This document shows positions 1-6,789 of a DNA stretch of 33,911 nucleotides, one piece after another (the stretch's first letter is position 1; the number at the start of each line of letters is the position of its first letter). Under the pieces are notes generated by a model. That model ran no database searches, was not told where the DNA came from, and worked only from the letters and a program-made list of their open reading frames with translations. The DNA is from Candidatus Segetimicrobium genomatis (GTDB taxonomy: Bacteria > Sysuimicrobiota > Sysuimicrobiia > Sysuimicrobiales > Segetimicrobiaceae). The stretch is from contig VBAK01000160.1 in the NCBI GenBank assembly GCA_005882275.1, positions 1 to 33,911 on the forward strand, in the 5' to 3' direction. The position numbers were made by a program, and so were the translations under genes.

Positions 1-64
1 AGAGACCGGCCGCCAGCACGGGCACCGCCAGGACGGCCGCCTGGCGGAAGATCCGCAGGGGCAT
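1..64 (-). CDS. N-terminus of an unidentified membrane or exported protein (cut by window edge)
   Basis: An open frame starts with ATG at 64 and runs off the left edge after 21 codons. The visible residues begin MPLRIFRQAAVLAVPVLAAG, a short basic start followed by a hydrophobic stretch, as in a signal peptide or first membrane helix. It lies 83 bp downstream of the TrkA stop on the same strand, so it could belong to the same operon. No good Shine-Dalgarno sequence precedes the ATG. The product cannot be identified from so few residues. Confidence 0.35.
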   Translation of the reverse strand, partial: MPLRIFRQAAVLAVPVLAAGL

Positions 65-147
65 GTTACCGGATCGGCTGTTCCGGAAGGTCAGAGGAGA
101 CGAATGTGCTGGTCGCCTCATCGGCCAGCGGCAGTTCCCGGGGGAGC

Positions 148-825
148 TCAGGGCGGGGTCGTGATCGCCTTGCCGAGCATCGCGGCGCGAAGCTCCTGGA
201 CCCGGGCGGCCGGCGTGATGGCGACGATGATGTCTCCGGCGCGGAAGATGGTATCTCCGTGGATGACCTCGGCATCCTCCCCCCGCACCAGCAGGGCGAG
301 CGTGCAGCTCTGGGGGAGGACGAGGTCCCGGACCCGCCGGTTGACGCTCGGGGAGCCCTCGGTCAGCGCGATCTCCACGAGCTCCAGGTGCCCCCTCCGC
401 AGCGCGGTGAGGGGGATGACATCGGCGACCTCGACCTCCTGCTCGATGAGGCTGTAGATCAGCTTGGTGGAGCTCACGGTCTCGTCGATCCCGAGCATCT
501 GAAAGGTCACTTCGTTCTTGGGGTTGTTGATCCTCGCGATGACGCGCTTCACCTTGAACTTTCGCTTGGCCATCTGACAGCTCACGAGGTTGTCCTCGTC
601 ATCCCCGGTCACCGCCGCCAACAGATCCGCGCGGGGCGCCCCGGCCTGCTCGAGGGTGCGCACCTCGCACCCATCCCCGAGGAATGCCGCGTCGCCGAAC
701 TCCTCCTGCAGCAGCTCATACCGCCGCCGCTGCTTCTCGATGACCGTGACCTCCAGGCCGGCGGACACCAGGGCTTTGGTGAGGTAGTACCCGACCTTGC
801 CCCCGCCGACGACGATGACGTACAT
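148..825 (-). CDS. trkA: TrkA-family potassium uptake regulatory protein (RCK_N + RCK_C)
   Basis: The 225-residue protein has the full length of a single-unit TrkA/KtrA protein. It opens with a Rossmann nucleotide-binding motif VVGGGKVG (residues 6-13) in an RCK_N domain of about 120 residues, followed by an RCK_C (TrkA-C) domain from about residue 140. Family members bind NAD(H), ATP/ADP or c-di-AMP on the cytoplasmic face of TrkH/KtrB-type K+ channels and gate them. The start is supported by AGGAG about 9 bp upstream. It follows a second TrkA-like gene by 37 bp on the same strand. No TrkH is visible; it could be the truncated gene at the left edge, but that is a guess. Confidence 0.9.
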   Translation of the reverse strand: MYVIVVGGGKVGYYLTKALVSAGLEVTVIEKQRRRYELLQEEFGDAAFLGDGCEVRTLEQAGAPRADLLAAVTGDDEDNLVSCQMAKRKFKVKRVIARINNPKNEVTFQMLGIDETVSSTKLIYSLIEQEVEVADVIPLTALRRGHLELVEIALTEGSPSVNRRVRDLVLPQSCTLALLVRGEDAEVIHGDTIFRAGDIIVAITPAARVQELRAAMLGKAITTPP

Positions 826-862
826 GATGGGCCGCTCCTTTCGCCGGGCTCCGTTCGAAGGA

Positions 863-1318
863 CTACGAGTGGGCCAGGATTTCAGGAAGGGCCTGGTACT
901 CCGCGACCGTCCGGAAGGGCCGCTCGAGGAAGAAGTCCAGACACAGCCCCGCCCCCAGCAGCGTCGGGCTGATCGTATCGATCCCCAGTTCCTTGTACGC
1001 CTCCGCGCGCAGCGGATCGTAGATGCGGGCGATCACCCGCGGCACCTTGAACTTCACCTTGGCGATCTGAGCGGACATGATGTTGGAGTTGTCGCCGCTG
1101 GTGGTCGCGGCGAAGGCGCGGGCCCGCTCGATGCCGGCCTTCCTGAGGACATCCTCATCGATGCCGATCCCCAGGATCGTTTTCCCCCTGAAGCGCTTGC
1201 CCAGCCGCCGGAACGCTTCGCGGTCCTGATCGATGACCGAGACCGAGTGGCCGGCGTCTTCCAGCATCAGCGCGAGCGTCGCGCCCACACGGCCGCATCC
1301 GAGAATCACCGTATGCAT
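863..1318 (-). CDS. Short TrkA-N (RCK_N-only) NAD-binding protein
   Basis: The 151-residue protein starts MHTVILGCGRVGATLALML, a clear GxGxxG Rossmann motif. It continues through the usual RCK_N landmarks: VIDQD at the end of strand 2, then GIGIDEDVL, and later PRVIARIYDP. It ends shortly after this domain and has no recognisable RCK_C domain, whereas its neighbour at 148-825 has both. Paired TrkA proteins are common in Gram-positive-type genomes, and the two may form a mixed ring with a K+ transporter. It may have lost its C-terminal half, or be a natural single-domain form. The 51-bp repeat lies immediately upstream of its start. Confidence 0.85.
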   Translation of the reverse strand: MHTVILGCGRVGATLALMLEDAGHSVSVIDQDREAFRRLGKRFRGKTILGIGIDEDVLRKAGIERARAFAATTSGDNSNIMSAQIAKVKFKVPRVIARIYDPLRAEAYKELGIDTISPTLLGAGLCLDFFLERPFRTVAEYQALPEILAHS

Positions 1319-1335
1319 CGCGCCCTGTCCCCCCC

Positions 1336-1420
1336 CAACCTCTGCTTGCCGTTTGCCCCACTCCGGTTTGGAGTCCCCGCAGGGGGCAACCTCTGCTTGC
1401 CGTTTGCCTTACTCTGGTAG
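1336..1420 (-). repeat. 51-bp repeat, copy locus A (one full and one partial unit)
   Basis: One full unit (1336-1386) is followed directly by 34 bp of a second (1387-1420) with the same phase. On the plus strand each unit begins CAACCTCTGCTTGCCGTTTG and ends in a CCCCGCAGGGGG-like palindrome. It lies between the stop of the universal stress protein gene and the start of the short TrkA gene. Related units occur at 4597-4698 and 5348-5405 in the same orientation. No transposase is associated. Confidence 0.85.
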
Positions 1421-1470
1421 GAATACCCGCCTACACCGCCCGCAAGACAACATCGGCAGACCCGCGGCGC

Positions 1471-2100
1471 TCACTCCTGCCGCCCCGGCGCGGCCCCAAC
1501 GGGAATGGGGTCCTCTTCAGCCGAGGCCCCGAGGCTCGTCTCCGCCAGCCTGTCGATGATCACCTCGCAGGGAGCATGCCGGAAGAGCGACTCCGCGCAC
1601 CGCGCTGCGGAGCCCTCGGTGGCGCCCCTCTCCGGGGAGATTCCCACCACGAGGAGATCCACCCCCCTGTCCCGCACGATGCGCGCGATCCCCTCACCCG
1701 CTTCCCGAGCGCGGATGATTTCGCCCTGCACCTCGAGGCCGTGCATCGCCACGATCTCCTTGGCCTGCGTGAGCGCCTGATTCGCCCGCTCTTCCGCCTC
1801 CGGAAGGGGGACGCCCAGCGAGAGCGTCCGGGGCACCTCGACGACGTACCCGAGCAGGATCCTGGCTTTCTGCATCGCCCCCAGGCGGCTGGCCAGTTCC
1901 ACCGCGCGCTCCGAGTAATAGTGCTCGAGGATCGGCACGAGGATGGTCTGCACGGCGCCCACCGAGCGCACCGCCCTGGCCACCTCCTGCGGCACCGGCC
2001 GCGGCAGCCGGAGCATCCACACGAGCAGCGCGCCCATCGGGACCGCGAATGTGACCGCGAGCACGGCCCCGAGCGCGCTGACGTGCAGCGACGCCGTCAC
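1471..2100 (-). CDS. Membrane-anchored universal stress protein (UspA) domain protein
   Basis: The 209-residue protein has one hydrophobic helix at about residues 8-30, then a UspA fold starting around VQTILVPILEH. It includes the late motif DLLVVGISPERG and a final strand CEVIIDRL. Usp domains bind ATP/AMP and often regulate transporters. The start is GTG at 2100; its GTGA overlaps the stop of the small membrane protein gene upstream, which itself overlaps the APC permease. Adjacent Usp and APC genes, and fusions of the two, are known in other prokaryotes, so a regulatory role on the permease is a reasonable inference. The glycine-rich ATP-binding loop is only partly conserved (GISPERGATEGSAA), so nucleotide binding is uncertain. 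Confidence 0.85.
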   Translation of the reverse strand: MTASLHVSALGAVLAVTFAVPMGALLVWMLRLPRPVPQEVARAVRSVGAVQTILVPILEHYYSERAVELASRLGAMQKARILLGYVVEVPRTLSLGVPLPEAEERANQALTQAKEIVAMHGLEVQGEIIRAREAGEGIARIVRDRGVDLLVVGISPERGATEGSAARCAESLFRHAPCEVIIDRLAETSLGASAEEDPIPVGAAPGRQE

Positions 2101-2306
2101 AAGGCCCCTCCCCGGCGGACGTAGGCGAGCACAAACGAGAGCCGGTGCCCGCCGAGTCCGACGAAGGCCAGACCCACCAGCAGCGCCGTGAGGTGCGCGC
2201 CGAACACCAGCGTTCTGGCCAGGATCACGAGGCCCAGCGCCACCATGAGCGCGCTCGTCACCGTGCGGTAGGCGTCGATCCGGGTGAACCTCACCGCCTC
2301 ACGCAT
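2097..2306 (-). CDS. Small two-helix membrane protein
   Basis: The 69-residue protein starts MREAVRFTRID. It has two hydrophobic segments (about residues 15-35 and 38-58) and a basic C-terminus. Its ATG at 2306 overlaps the permease stop by 8 bp, and its stop overlaps the Usp start by 4 bp. Both overlaps argue that it is really translated. I do not recognise a family. Its place between an APC permease and a Usp protein suggests an accessory subunit. A longer frame reaching 2375 would lie inside the permease gene and is not favoured. Confidence 0.65.
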   Translation of the reverse strand: MREAVRFTRIDAYRTVTSALMVALGLVILARTLVFGAHLTALLVGLAFVGLGGHRLSFVLAYVRRGGAL

Positions 2307-3873
2307 GGGCCTGTCCTCGTGCACGCTGCCGGTCCCGCTGCGCCAGGCCAAATTCGTACGCCTCCAGGAGATCATACTCCTCCGCGTCCTTCAGGACGGC
2401 CCGCTGTTGTTCCTCCCAGGAGTGCGGGCCGCTGCGCAGCACCGGGAGCCTCCGGCGGAGCCGGTACGTCACGTAATAGGCCAGGCAGACGAGCACCCAG
2501 CACGGACCCGCGATCCGGCCGAGGGGATGCGTGAGGACCACCTCCCCCAGGGTGATCAGCACCCCGACGAGGCCGAGGAAGCCGATCACCGGGATGTGGA
2601 CCACCTGTCCATCCTGCCGCTTCCAGCGGACGTTGAGCGGCACCCGGTACGGCCTGGGCGAGTAGGGGTCTTTGAAGCGCAGCGTGATGAGCGCGATGAA
2701 CACCAGTGTGTAGCCCAGCGTGGCCCCGAACGCGTACAGGTTCGCGAGGGCATCGACCGCGCTGGGCGTGAGAAACGCCAGCACGGCCTCGACCAGGCCG
2801 ATGCCGGAAAAGATCAGGATCGATCGGACCGGCGTGCGGTAGCGCGGGTGCACCGCCCGAAACCAGGGCGTCACGAGGTTGAGCTGGCTCATGGAGTAGA
2901 CGAGCCGGCTGGCGCCCATGACCCCGGTGTTGGACGAGATCAGGAGGATGACGGCGCCCAGGAGGGCGGCGAGCGGTCCGGCCATCGGCCCGACGAATGG
3001 GAGGCGGTGGGCAAGGAGCGCGACGGAATGATCGACATCCTTCGCGTACTCCTGCCAGGGGAGAATGCCGAGGGCGGTGATGGAGAAGAACACGGCAAAG
3101 AGGAACACGCTGCCGATCAATCCGATCGAGGTCCGCGGAATCACCGTCGCCGGCCGCCGGGTTTCCTGCGCCGCCTGCGAGATGGACTCCAATCCTACGT
3201 AGGAGATGATCGCCAGCGACGATCCGTACATGAACTGGTTGAGCGTCGGAAACTGGTGCAGCCACTGGTCCGCGAGCAGTGCAGGGTTCCAGGCGAAGAC
3301 CAGCCCGATGACAATGAGGCCGGCTTCCACGACCAGGCCGAACGCGCCGATCAGCTCGTTCAGCAGCGACGATTCGCGCACCCCCCGCACATTGAGCCAC
3401 ATCAGGAGGAGAATGAGGACGAACGACTCGGCCGCCCACAGGGGCGCGATGCCGGCGAACGGCCCAAGGGTCACCTTGAAGTTCCGGATCGCCGGGAAGA
3501 AAAAGTTCACGTACCCGGCGGAGAAGACGGCGAAGAGGGCGATGTCGATCGTGTAGTCGAGGAGCAGGGCGGATCCGGCGATGAATCCGGCGATATCCCC
3601 GAGGCCCCGGCTCACATAGTACTGACCTCCGCCCGCCACGGGGTAGGTCGAGGCCAGCTCGGTATACGCCAGGCCGATCATGATGTAGACGAGCCCCGCC
3701 GCCGCGAATGCGAGGGGCGCCGCCCCCATGGTGGCGGCGATCACGAGCCCCAGGGCCGCGTAGATGTCCGCCCCCACGTCGGCGAACCCCCACATGAAGG
3801 AGCCCCACACCGACACGTCGCGGCGCAGGCTCTGCCCCTCCGGAGGGGACCGGACGGCGACCTGATCAACCAC
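2299..3873 (-). CDS. APC-superfamily permease (amino acid or cation transporter)
   Basis: The 524-residue protein has about 12 hydrophobic segments. It shows APC-family landmarks: a TM1 region rich in Gly/Ala (FADVGADIYAALG), YTELASTYPVAGGGQYYVSR at the TM2-TM3 boundary, and SYVGLESISQAAQETRRP around the sixth segment. The C-terminal 60 residues are hydrophilic and charged. The start is GTG at 3873, overlapping the methyltransferase gene by 8 bp. Substrate cannot be read from sequence. The linked Usp and TrkA-type proteins raise the possibility of cation-coupled or cation transport, but an amino acid is equally possible. Confidence 0.9.
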   Translation of the reverse strand: MVDQVAVRSPPEGQSLRRDVSVWGSFMWGFADVGADIYAALGLVIAATMGAAPLAFAAAGLVYIMIGLAYTELASTYPVAGGGQYYVSRGLGDIAGFIAGSALLLDYTIDIALFAVFSAGYVNFFFPAIRNFKVTLGPFAGIAPLWAAESFVLILLLMWLNVRGVRESSLLNELIGAFGLVVEAGLIVIGLVFAWNPALLADQWLHQFPTLNQFMYGSSLAIISYVGLESISQAAQETRRPATVIPRTSIGLIGSVFLFAVFFSITALGILPWQEYAKDVDHSVALLAHRLPFVGPMAGPLAALLGAVILLISSNTGVMGASRLVYSMSQLNLVTPWFRAVHPRYRTPVRSILIFSGIGLVEAVLAFLTPSAVDALANLYAFGATLGYTLVFIALITLRFKDPYSPRPYRVPLNVRWKRQDGQVVHIPVIGFLGLVGVLITLGEVVLTHPLGRIAGPCWVLVCLAYYVTYRLRRRLPVLRSGPHSWEEQQRAVLKDAEEYDLLEAYEFGLAQRDRQRARGQAHA

Positions 3874-4588
3874 GAGGCGCCTCCTGGCGGCGAAGCAGCG
3901 TCAACCGGTACCGTGGAAGGCGGCGGTCGCGAATGACCGCGAGGTCGGGCGCGCGGCAGAACCGGTCGTGGATGACCCGGGCGCTCATCTCCCCGATCGC
4001 TCCCGCGCCGTCCGCCCGGGGGGCGGCATCGTGAACCGAGGTGCCGTGCACCAGGCAGAGATCCCCTCCGGGCGCGACCCACCGAATCATCCTGGCCGCG
4101 ACCTCTTCGAACTCGCGGCGGCTCATATAATAGAAGAGTTCCGCACAGAAAACGAGGTCATAGACCCCGCCGGGATCCGCCCCCCGGACGTCAAGCGACC
4201 TGACCTCCACCCCGGGGGCGCCGGCAAGCCGCCGGCGGGCGCGGCGGACCGCCAGCCGCGAAAAGTCCAGCGCGACAATGTGGTCGCACCTGCCCAGCAG
4301 GAGGGCCGTGAAGATCCCTTCGCCGCATCCCACTTCCAGCGCGCGTCCATACCGGCGGGCCGCCAGCATGTCCAGAGACGCCTGGAACCGCCGGTGTTCG
4401 TACACCGACGTCGCCAGGCGCCAGGGGTCCGGCAGGAGATAGCGCGCCTCGAAGTACGCCCGGCTCATCCACCGCCGGGCGGTGAGGAGCCGCTTCACCC
4501 ACGTCTCGTCCGCCACCCACCGCCGGAGCGCGGCCGCCGCCCTCGGGCGGCCGGGACCCGTGGCCGCGGCCGCCTGGATGCTGTTCAC
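3866..4588 (-). CDS. NodS-like class I SAM-dependent methyltransferase
   Basis: The 240-residue protein has SAM-binding motif I ALEVGCGEG at residues 83-91, an acidic motif II in IVALDFS, and a motif with YDLVFCAELFYYM. The segment DPWRLATSVYEHRRF before motif I, and the phrase CAELFYYM, match my memory of the NodS family. NodS N-methylates the amino group of de-N-acetylated chito-oligosaccharides in rhizobia. No PIG-L deacetylase or glycosyltransferase is next to it, so the substrate is open. The GTG start shares GTGA with the stop of pth; the stop overlaps the APC permease start. Confidence 0.82.
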   Translation of the reverse strand: MNSIQAAAATGPGRPRAAAALRRWVADETWVKRLLTARRWMSRAYFEARYLLPDPWRLATSVYEHRRFQASLDMLAARRYGRALEVGCGEGIFTALLLGRCDHIVALDFSRLAVRRARRRLAGAPGVEVRSLDVRGADPGGVYDLVFCAELFYYMSRREFEEVAARMIRWVAPGGDLCLVHGTSVHDAAPRADGAGAIGEMSARVIHDRFCRAPDLAVIRDRRLPRYRLTLLRRQEAPRG

Positions 4589-5268
4589 GGTGTCAGCAAC
4601 CTCTTGTTGCTGCTTGTCCCACTCTGGTTTGGAGCCCCCGCAGGGGGCAACCTCTGCGTGCTGTTTGTCCCATTTCGGTTTGGAGTCCCCGCAGGGGGCG
4701 TCCCCGTTGCCCGGCGGTTGTAGCGATTCATCGCGGCCGCGAGTCCCTCGGTCGCCGCGACGACGACCGCTTCTGCCGCCCGCTCGATCGCCTCGTCGAT
4801 CTTGGGGCGCTCCTCAGAGGTAAACCGCTCCAGCACGAACTCGGCCGGATCCTGACCGGCCGGCGGACGGCCGATGCCGATCCGCAGGCGCGAAAACGCC
4901 CCTGTCCCCAGTTCCTCGATGATTGAGCGAACGCCGTTGTGCCCTCCGGCCCCGTTCCCCGGCCGCAGCCGCAGGTGCCCCAGCGTCAGATCAAGGTCAT
5001 CGTGCACGACGAGCAGATCCTCGGACCGGCGCCGGCGTCTCTGCAGCAGGTCCTTGACGGCCTGACCGCTGACATTCATGTACGTCTCCGGAATCGCCAG
5101 GACGAGCGTGGCCGATCCCACCCGCGCTTTCCCGGCGGCAGCCCGGCCGTCCCCCTCGAGCCTGATCCGGAAGCGGTCCGCGAGCCGGCGCGCCACGTCC
5201 TGCCCGACGTTGTGCCGGGTGCCTCGGTAGCGGCGACCGGGATTTCCGAGCCCGACAACGATCATCAT
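4585..5268 (-). CDS. pth: Peptidyl-tRNA hydrolase with repeat-encoded C-terminal tail
   Basis: The enzyme cleaves peptidyl-tRNA released from ribosomes and recycles the tRNA. Family motifs are clear: VGLGNPGRRYRGTRHNVGQ at the N-terminus with the catalytic His, the ETYMNVSG motif, VVHDDLDL, and GGHNGVRSI. Normal Pth ends at about 185-195 residues. Here the protein is 227 residues, and the last 35 or so are Pro/Gly/Asn/Thr-rich. They are encoded by two in-frame 51-bp repeat units plus flanking bases (4597-4698). The tail's stop overlaps the methyltransferase GTG start. The catalytic domain looks intact, so the enzyme should be active; whether the tail does anything is unknown. Confidence 0.95.
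   Translation of the reverse strand: MMIVVGLGNPGRRYRGTRHNVGQDVARRLADRFRIRLEGDGRAAAGKARVGSATLVLAIPETYMNVSGQAVKDLLQRRRRRSEDLLVVHDDLDLTLGHLRLRPGNGAGGHNGVRSIIEELGTGAFSRLRIGIGRPPAGQDPAEFVLERFTSEERPKIDEAIERAAEAVVVAATEGLAAAMNRYNRRATGTPPAGTPNRNGTNSTQRLPPAGAPNQSGTSSNKRLLTP
4597..4698 (-). repeat. 51-bp repeat, copy locus B (two complete tandem units inside pth)
   Basis: Two complete units, 4597-4647 and 4648-4698, are head to tail. Because 51 is divisible by three, the pth frame reads both units the same way and gives two similar 17-residue peptides beginning PPAGTPNRNGTNSTQ and PPAGAPNQSGTSSNK. On the minus strand the first-written unit carries the perfect hairpin GCCCCC-TGC-GGGGGC. This is the best-preserved copy of the family in the window. 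Confidence 0.9.
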
Positions 5269-5315
5269 CGAACGCTCCTCCGCGGAGACCTCGCCCTCCC
5301 TGAGGACAAGCAGAA

Positions 5316-5339
5316 AGGGCGCGCCCTTCGCCGCGCCCT
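5316..5339 (-). terminator. GC hairpin downstream of rplY, possible terminator
   Basis: The arms AGGGCGCG (5316-5323) and CGCGCCCT (5332-5339) are perfectly complementary around an 8-nt loop. In the minus direction the hairpin is followed by TTTCT only, so the U-tract is short. It lies about 100 bp after the rplY stop and 48 bp before the pth start, a sensible place for partial termination. Confidence 0.4.
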
Positions 5340-5347
5340 CTTTGCGT

Positions 5348-5405
5348 CAACGTCTGCTTGCTGTTGGCCCCACGTTGGTTTGGAACCCCGCCGGGGGCAA
5401 CCTCT
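5348..5405 (-). repeat. 51-bp repeat, copy locus C (one diverged unit, start of a second)
   Basis: A 50-bp unit (5348-5397) with the same CAACnTCTGCTTGCTGTT start and GGTTTGGAaCCCCGCcGGGGG end is followed by CAACCTCT, the first bases of a next unit. It lies in the 172-bp gap between the rplY stop and the pth start, in the same orientation as the other copies. Confidence 0.8.
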
Positions 5406-5440
5406 CGTCCCACGACCGCCGCAGCCGGCCGCGGCACACC

Positions 5441-6211
5441 CTATTCTTTCTTCTCCGGCTTGGCAGGCTTGGCCTCGGCCTTCTCCGGCTTGGCGGGTTT
5501 GGCCTCGGCCTTGGGCGCCTTCGCGTCGGCGCGCGGCCCGGGTTCGGCCTTCCCCTCGCCCTCCGCCGCCGCGGCGGCCTCGCGCCCGATCACCTCGGGC
5601 TCGGCCGGCGCCGCCGCTTCGGCCGGCGCCGCCACCTCTTCCGCCTTCGGCGTCACAACGGCCGCGATCACCTCTTCGGGGGGGGACACGATCTCGATCC
5701 CCTCATACGGCGGGAGATCGCGGACGTGGAGCGACCCGCCCACGCGCAGGTGTGCGACGTCGACCGTCAAGTGCTCCGGAATCGCCGTCGGCAGGCACCG
5801 CACCGCGAGTTCGCGGAGATGCTGCTCGAGGACGCCCTCCCCGGAGGCGATCCCTTCGGGGACCCCGGTCAATTGAATGGGCACGCGCGCCTCGATCTTC
5901 TCCGTCAGGATGATCTGGCGGAGATCGACGTGCAGGACCTCCCGCCGGATGGGGTCGTGCTGGATCTCGGCGATCATCACGGTGTCCGTGGCTTCTTCGC
6001 CGTTGCGCTTGACCCGCAGGTCGATGAGGACGTTGCGGCCTGCCTCCGTGCGCAGAGCCCCGAGGAGCGCGCGGCGGTCGACCGCCAGCGCCACCGGCGC
6101 CCGCCCCCGGCCGTAGAGCACCGCGGGCACGAGTCCCGCCTGCCTCACCTTCTTGACGGCGTTCTTCCCGATCTCCGTCCGGGCCGACGCCACCAGGCTT
6201 GTCCGCTCCAT
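5441..6211 (-). CDS. rplY: 50S ribosomal protein L25/general stress protein Ctc
   Basis: The protein of 256 residues binds 5S rRNA. The chosen ATG at 6211 gives the typical start MERTSLVASARTEIGKNAVK and is preceded by GGGGAGGA at about 8 bp; 14 extra upstream codons are possible but unsupported. The L25 domain is followed by the TL5/Ctc C-terminal beta domain (landmarks IMIAEIQHDPIRREVLHVDL and HVRDLPPYEGIEI). A long low-complexity tail rich in Ala, Pro, Glu and Lys follows from about residue 185. The last part of the tail is a 10-residue unit repeated twice. The gene has its own promoter at 6262-6290. Confidence 0.93.
   Translation of the reverse strand: MERTSLVASARTEIGKNAVKKVRQAGLVPAVLYGRGRAPVALAVDRRALLGALRTEAGRNVLIDLRVKRNGEEATDTVMIAEIQHDPIRREVLHVDLRQIILTEKIEARVPIQLTGVPEGIASGEGVLEQHLRELAVRCLPTAIPEHLTVDVAHLRVGGSLHVRDLPPYEGIEIVSPPEEVIAAVVTPKAEEVAAPAEAAAPAEPEVIGREAAAAAEGEGKAEPGPRADAKAPKAEAKPAKPEKAEAKPAKPEKKE
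5451..5510 (-). repeat. 30-bp coding tandem repeat in the L25 tail
   Basis: Two 30-bp units, 5451-5480 and 5481-5510, differ at two bases and encode KAEAKPAKPE twice. This is a local duplication in the Ala/Lys/Pro tail. Confidence 0.8.
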
Positions 6212-6261
6212 CTGACGTGTCCTCCCCGTGGGCGCGCCCGTGCGGCGACCCACGACCGGTC

Positions 6262-6290
6262 ATTATAGCATGCGCTCCCGAGGGGGGCAA
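6262..6290 (-). promoter_or_regulatory. SigA-type promoter of rplY
   Basis: On the minus strand, TTGCCC (6285-6290), a 17-bp spacer and TATAAT (6262-6267) form a good vegetative promoter, with an extended -10 (TGC before TATAAT). The -10 ends about 50 bp upstream of the rplY ATG. Confidence 0.75.
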
Positions 6291-6313
6291 TCTCGCCCTG
6301 CCGGGGCGTTCGC

Positions 6314-6781
6314 TCAACCCCGCTGCATCACCGTCTCATCGGGAAAGCGGGCCAGGTCGATCGCGGCATCCCGTAACAGCTGCTCCGCCAGCGGATCGGG
6401 GTACGGGGATGCGAACACGACCCGCGCGAGCCCGGCGTTGACGACCATCTTCGCGCAGGTGAGACAGGGCTGGTGCGTGCAGTAAATGGCTGCGCCGGCG
6501 ATGCTCACCCCGTGGTACGCGGCCTGGATGATCGCGTTCTGCTCGGCGTGGAGACACAGACAGGTATCCAGCGCGAACCCGGACGCCGCGCCGGACCGGC
6601 AGCGCTCGCAGCCGCCATCCCCGCAGTTGGGCAGCCCGCGGGGCGTATCGTTGTACCCGGTGCTGAGGACCATCCGGTCCTTGACGATGACCGCGCCGAC
6701 CTGGCGCCGGAGGCAGGTCGACCGGGTCGCCGCGAGGCGCGCCAGGTTCATGAAGTACTCGTCCCACGAGGGGCGCGCCAC
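6314..6781 (-). CDS. dCMP deaminase (ComEB-like cytidine/deoxycytidylate deaminase)
   Basis: The 155-residue zinc enzyme belongs to the cytidine/dCMP deaminase family and probably makes dUMP for thymidylate synthesis. The zinc site is complete: HAEQNAI supplies the His ligand and the catalytic Glu, and PCLTCAK supplies two Cys ligands. A second cysteine/histidine cluster, CGDGGCERC before CLCLHAE, matches the dCMP/ComEB branch rather than cytidine deaminase. The start is GTG at 6781, 8 bp after the upp stop, so the gene is probably co-transcribed with upp and glyA. Confidence 0.9.
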   Translation of the reverse strand: MARPSWDEYFMNLARLAATRSTCLRRQVGAVIVKDRMVLSTGYNDTPRGLPNCGDGGCERCRSGAASGFALDTCLCLHAEQNAIIQAAYHGVSIAGAAIYCTHQPCLTCAKMVVNAGLARVVFASPYPDPLAEQLLRDAAIDLARFPDETVMQRG

Positions 6782-6789
6782 GCGATCGG

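Noticed and set aside
2284..3936. Long plus-strand open frame opposite the APC permease
   Set aside because: Its translation is rich in Arg, His and Asp with no domain; the minus strand gives a clear membrane transporter. High GC makes such antisense frames common.
4126..4131. TATAAT on the plus strand
   Set aside because: It lies inside the methyltransferase coding sequence on the opposite strand and no plus-strand gene follows.
6280..6310. Another 51-bp repeat copy upstream of rplY
   Set aside because: Only about 20 bp around AGGGGGGCAATCTC resemble the unit; too little to call.
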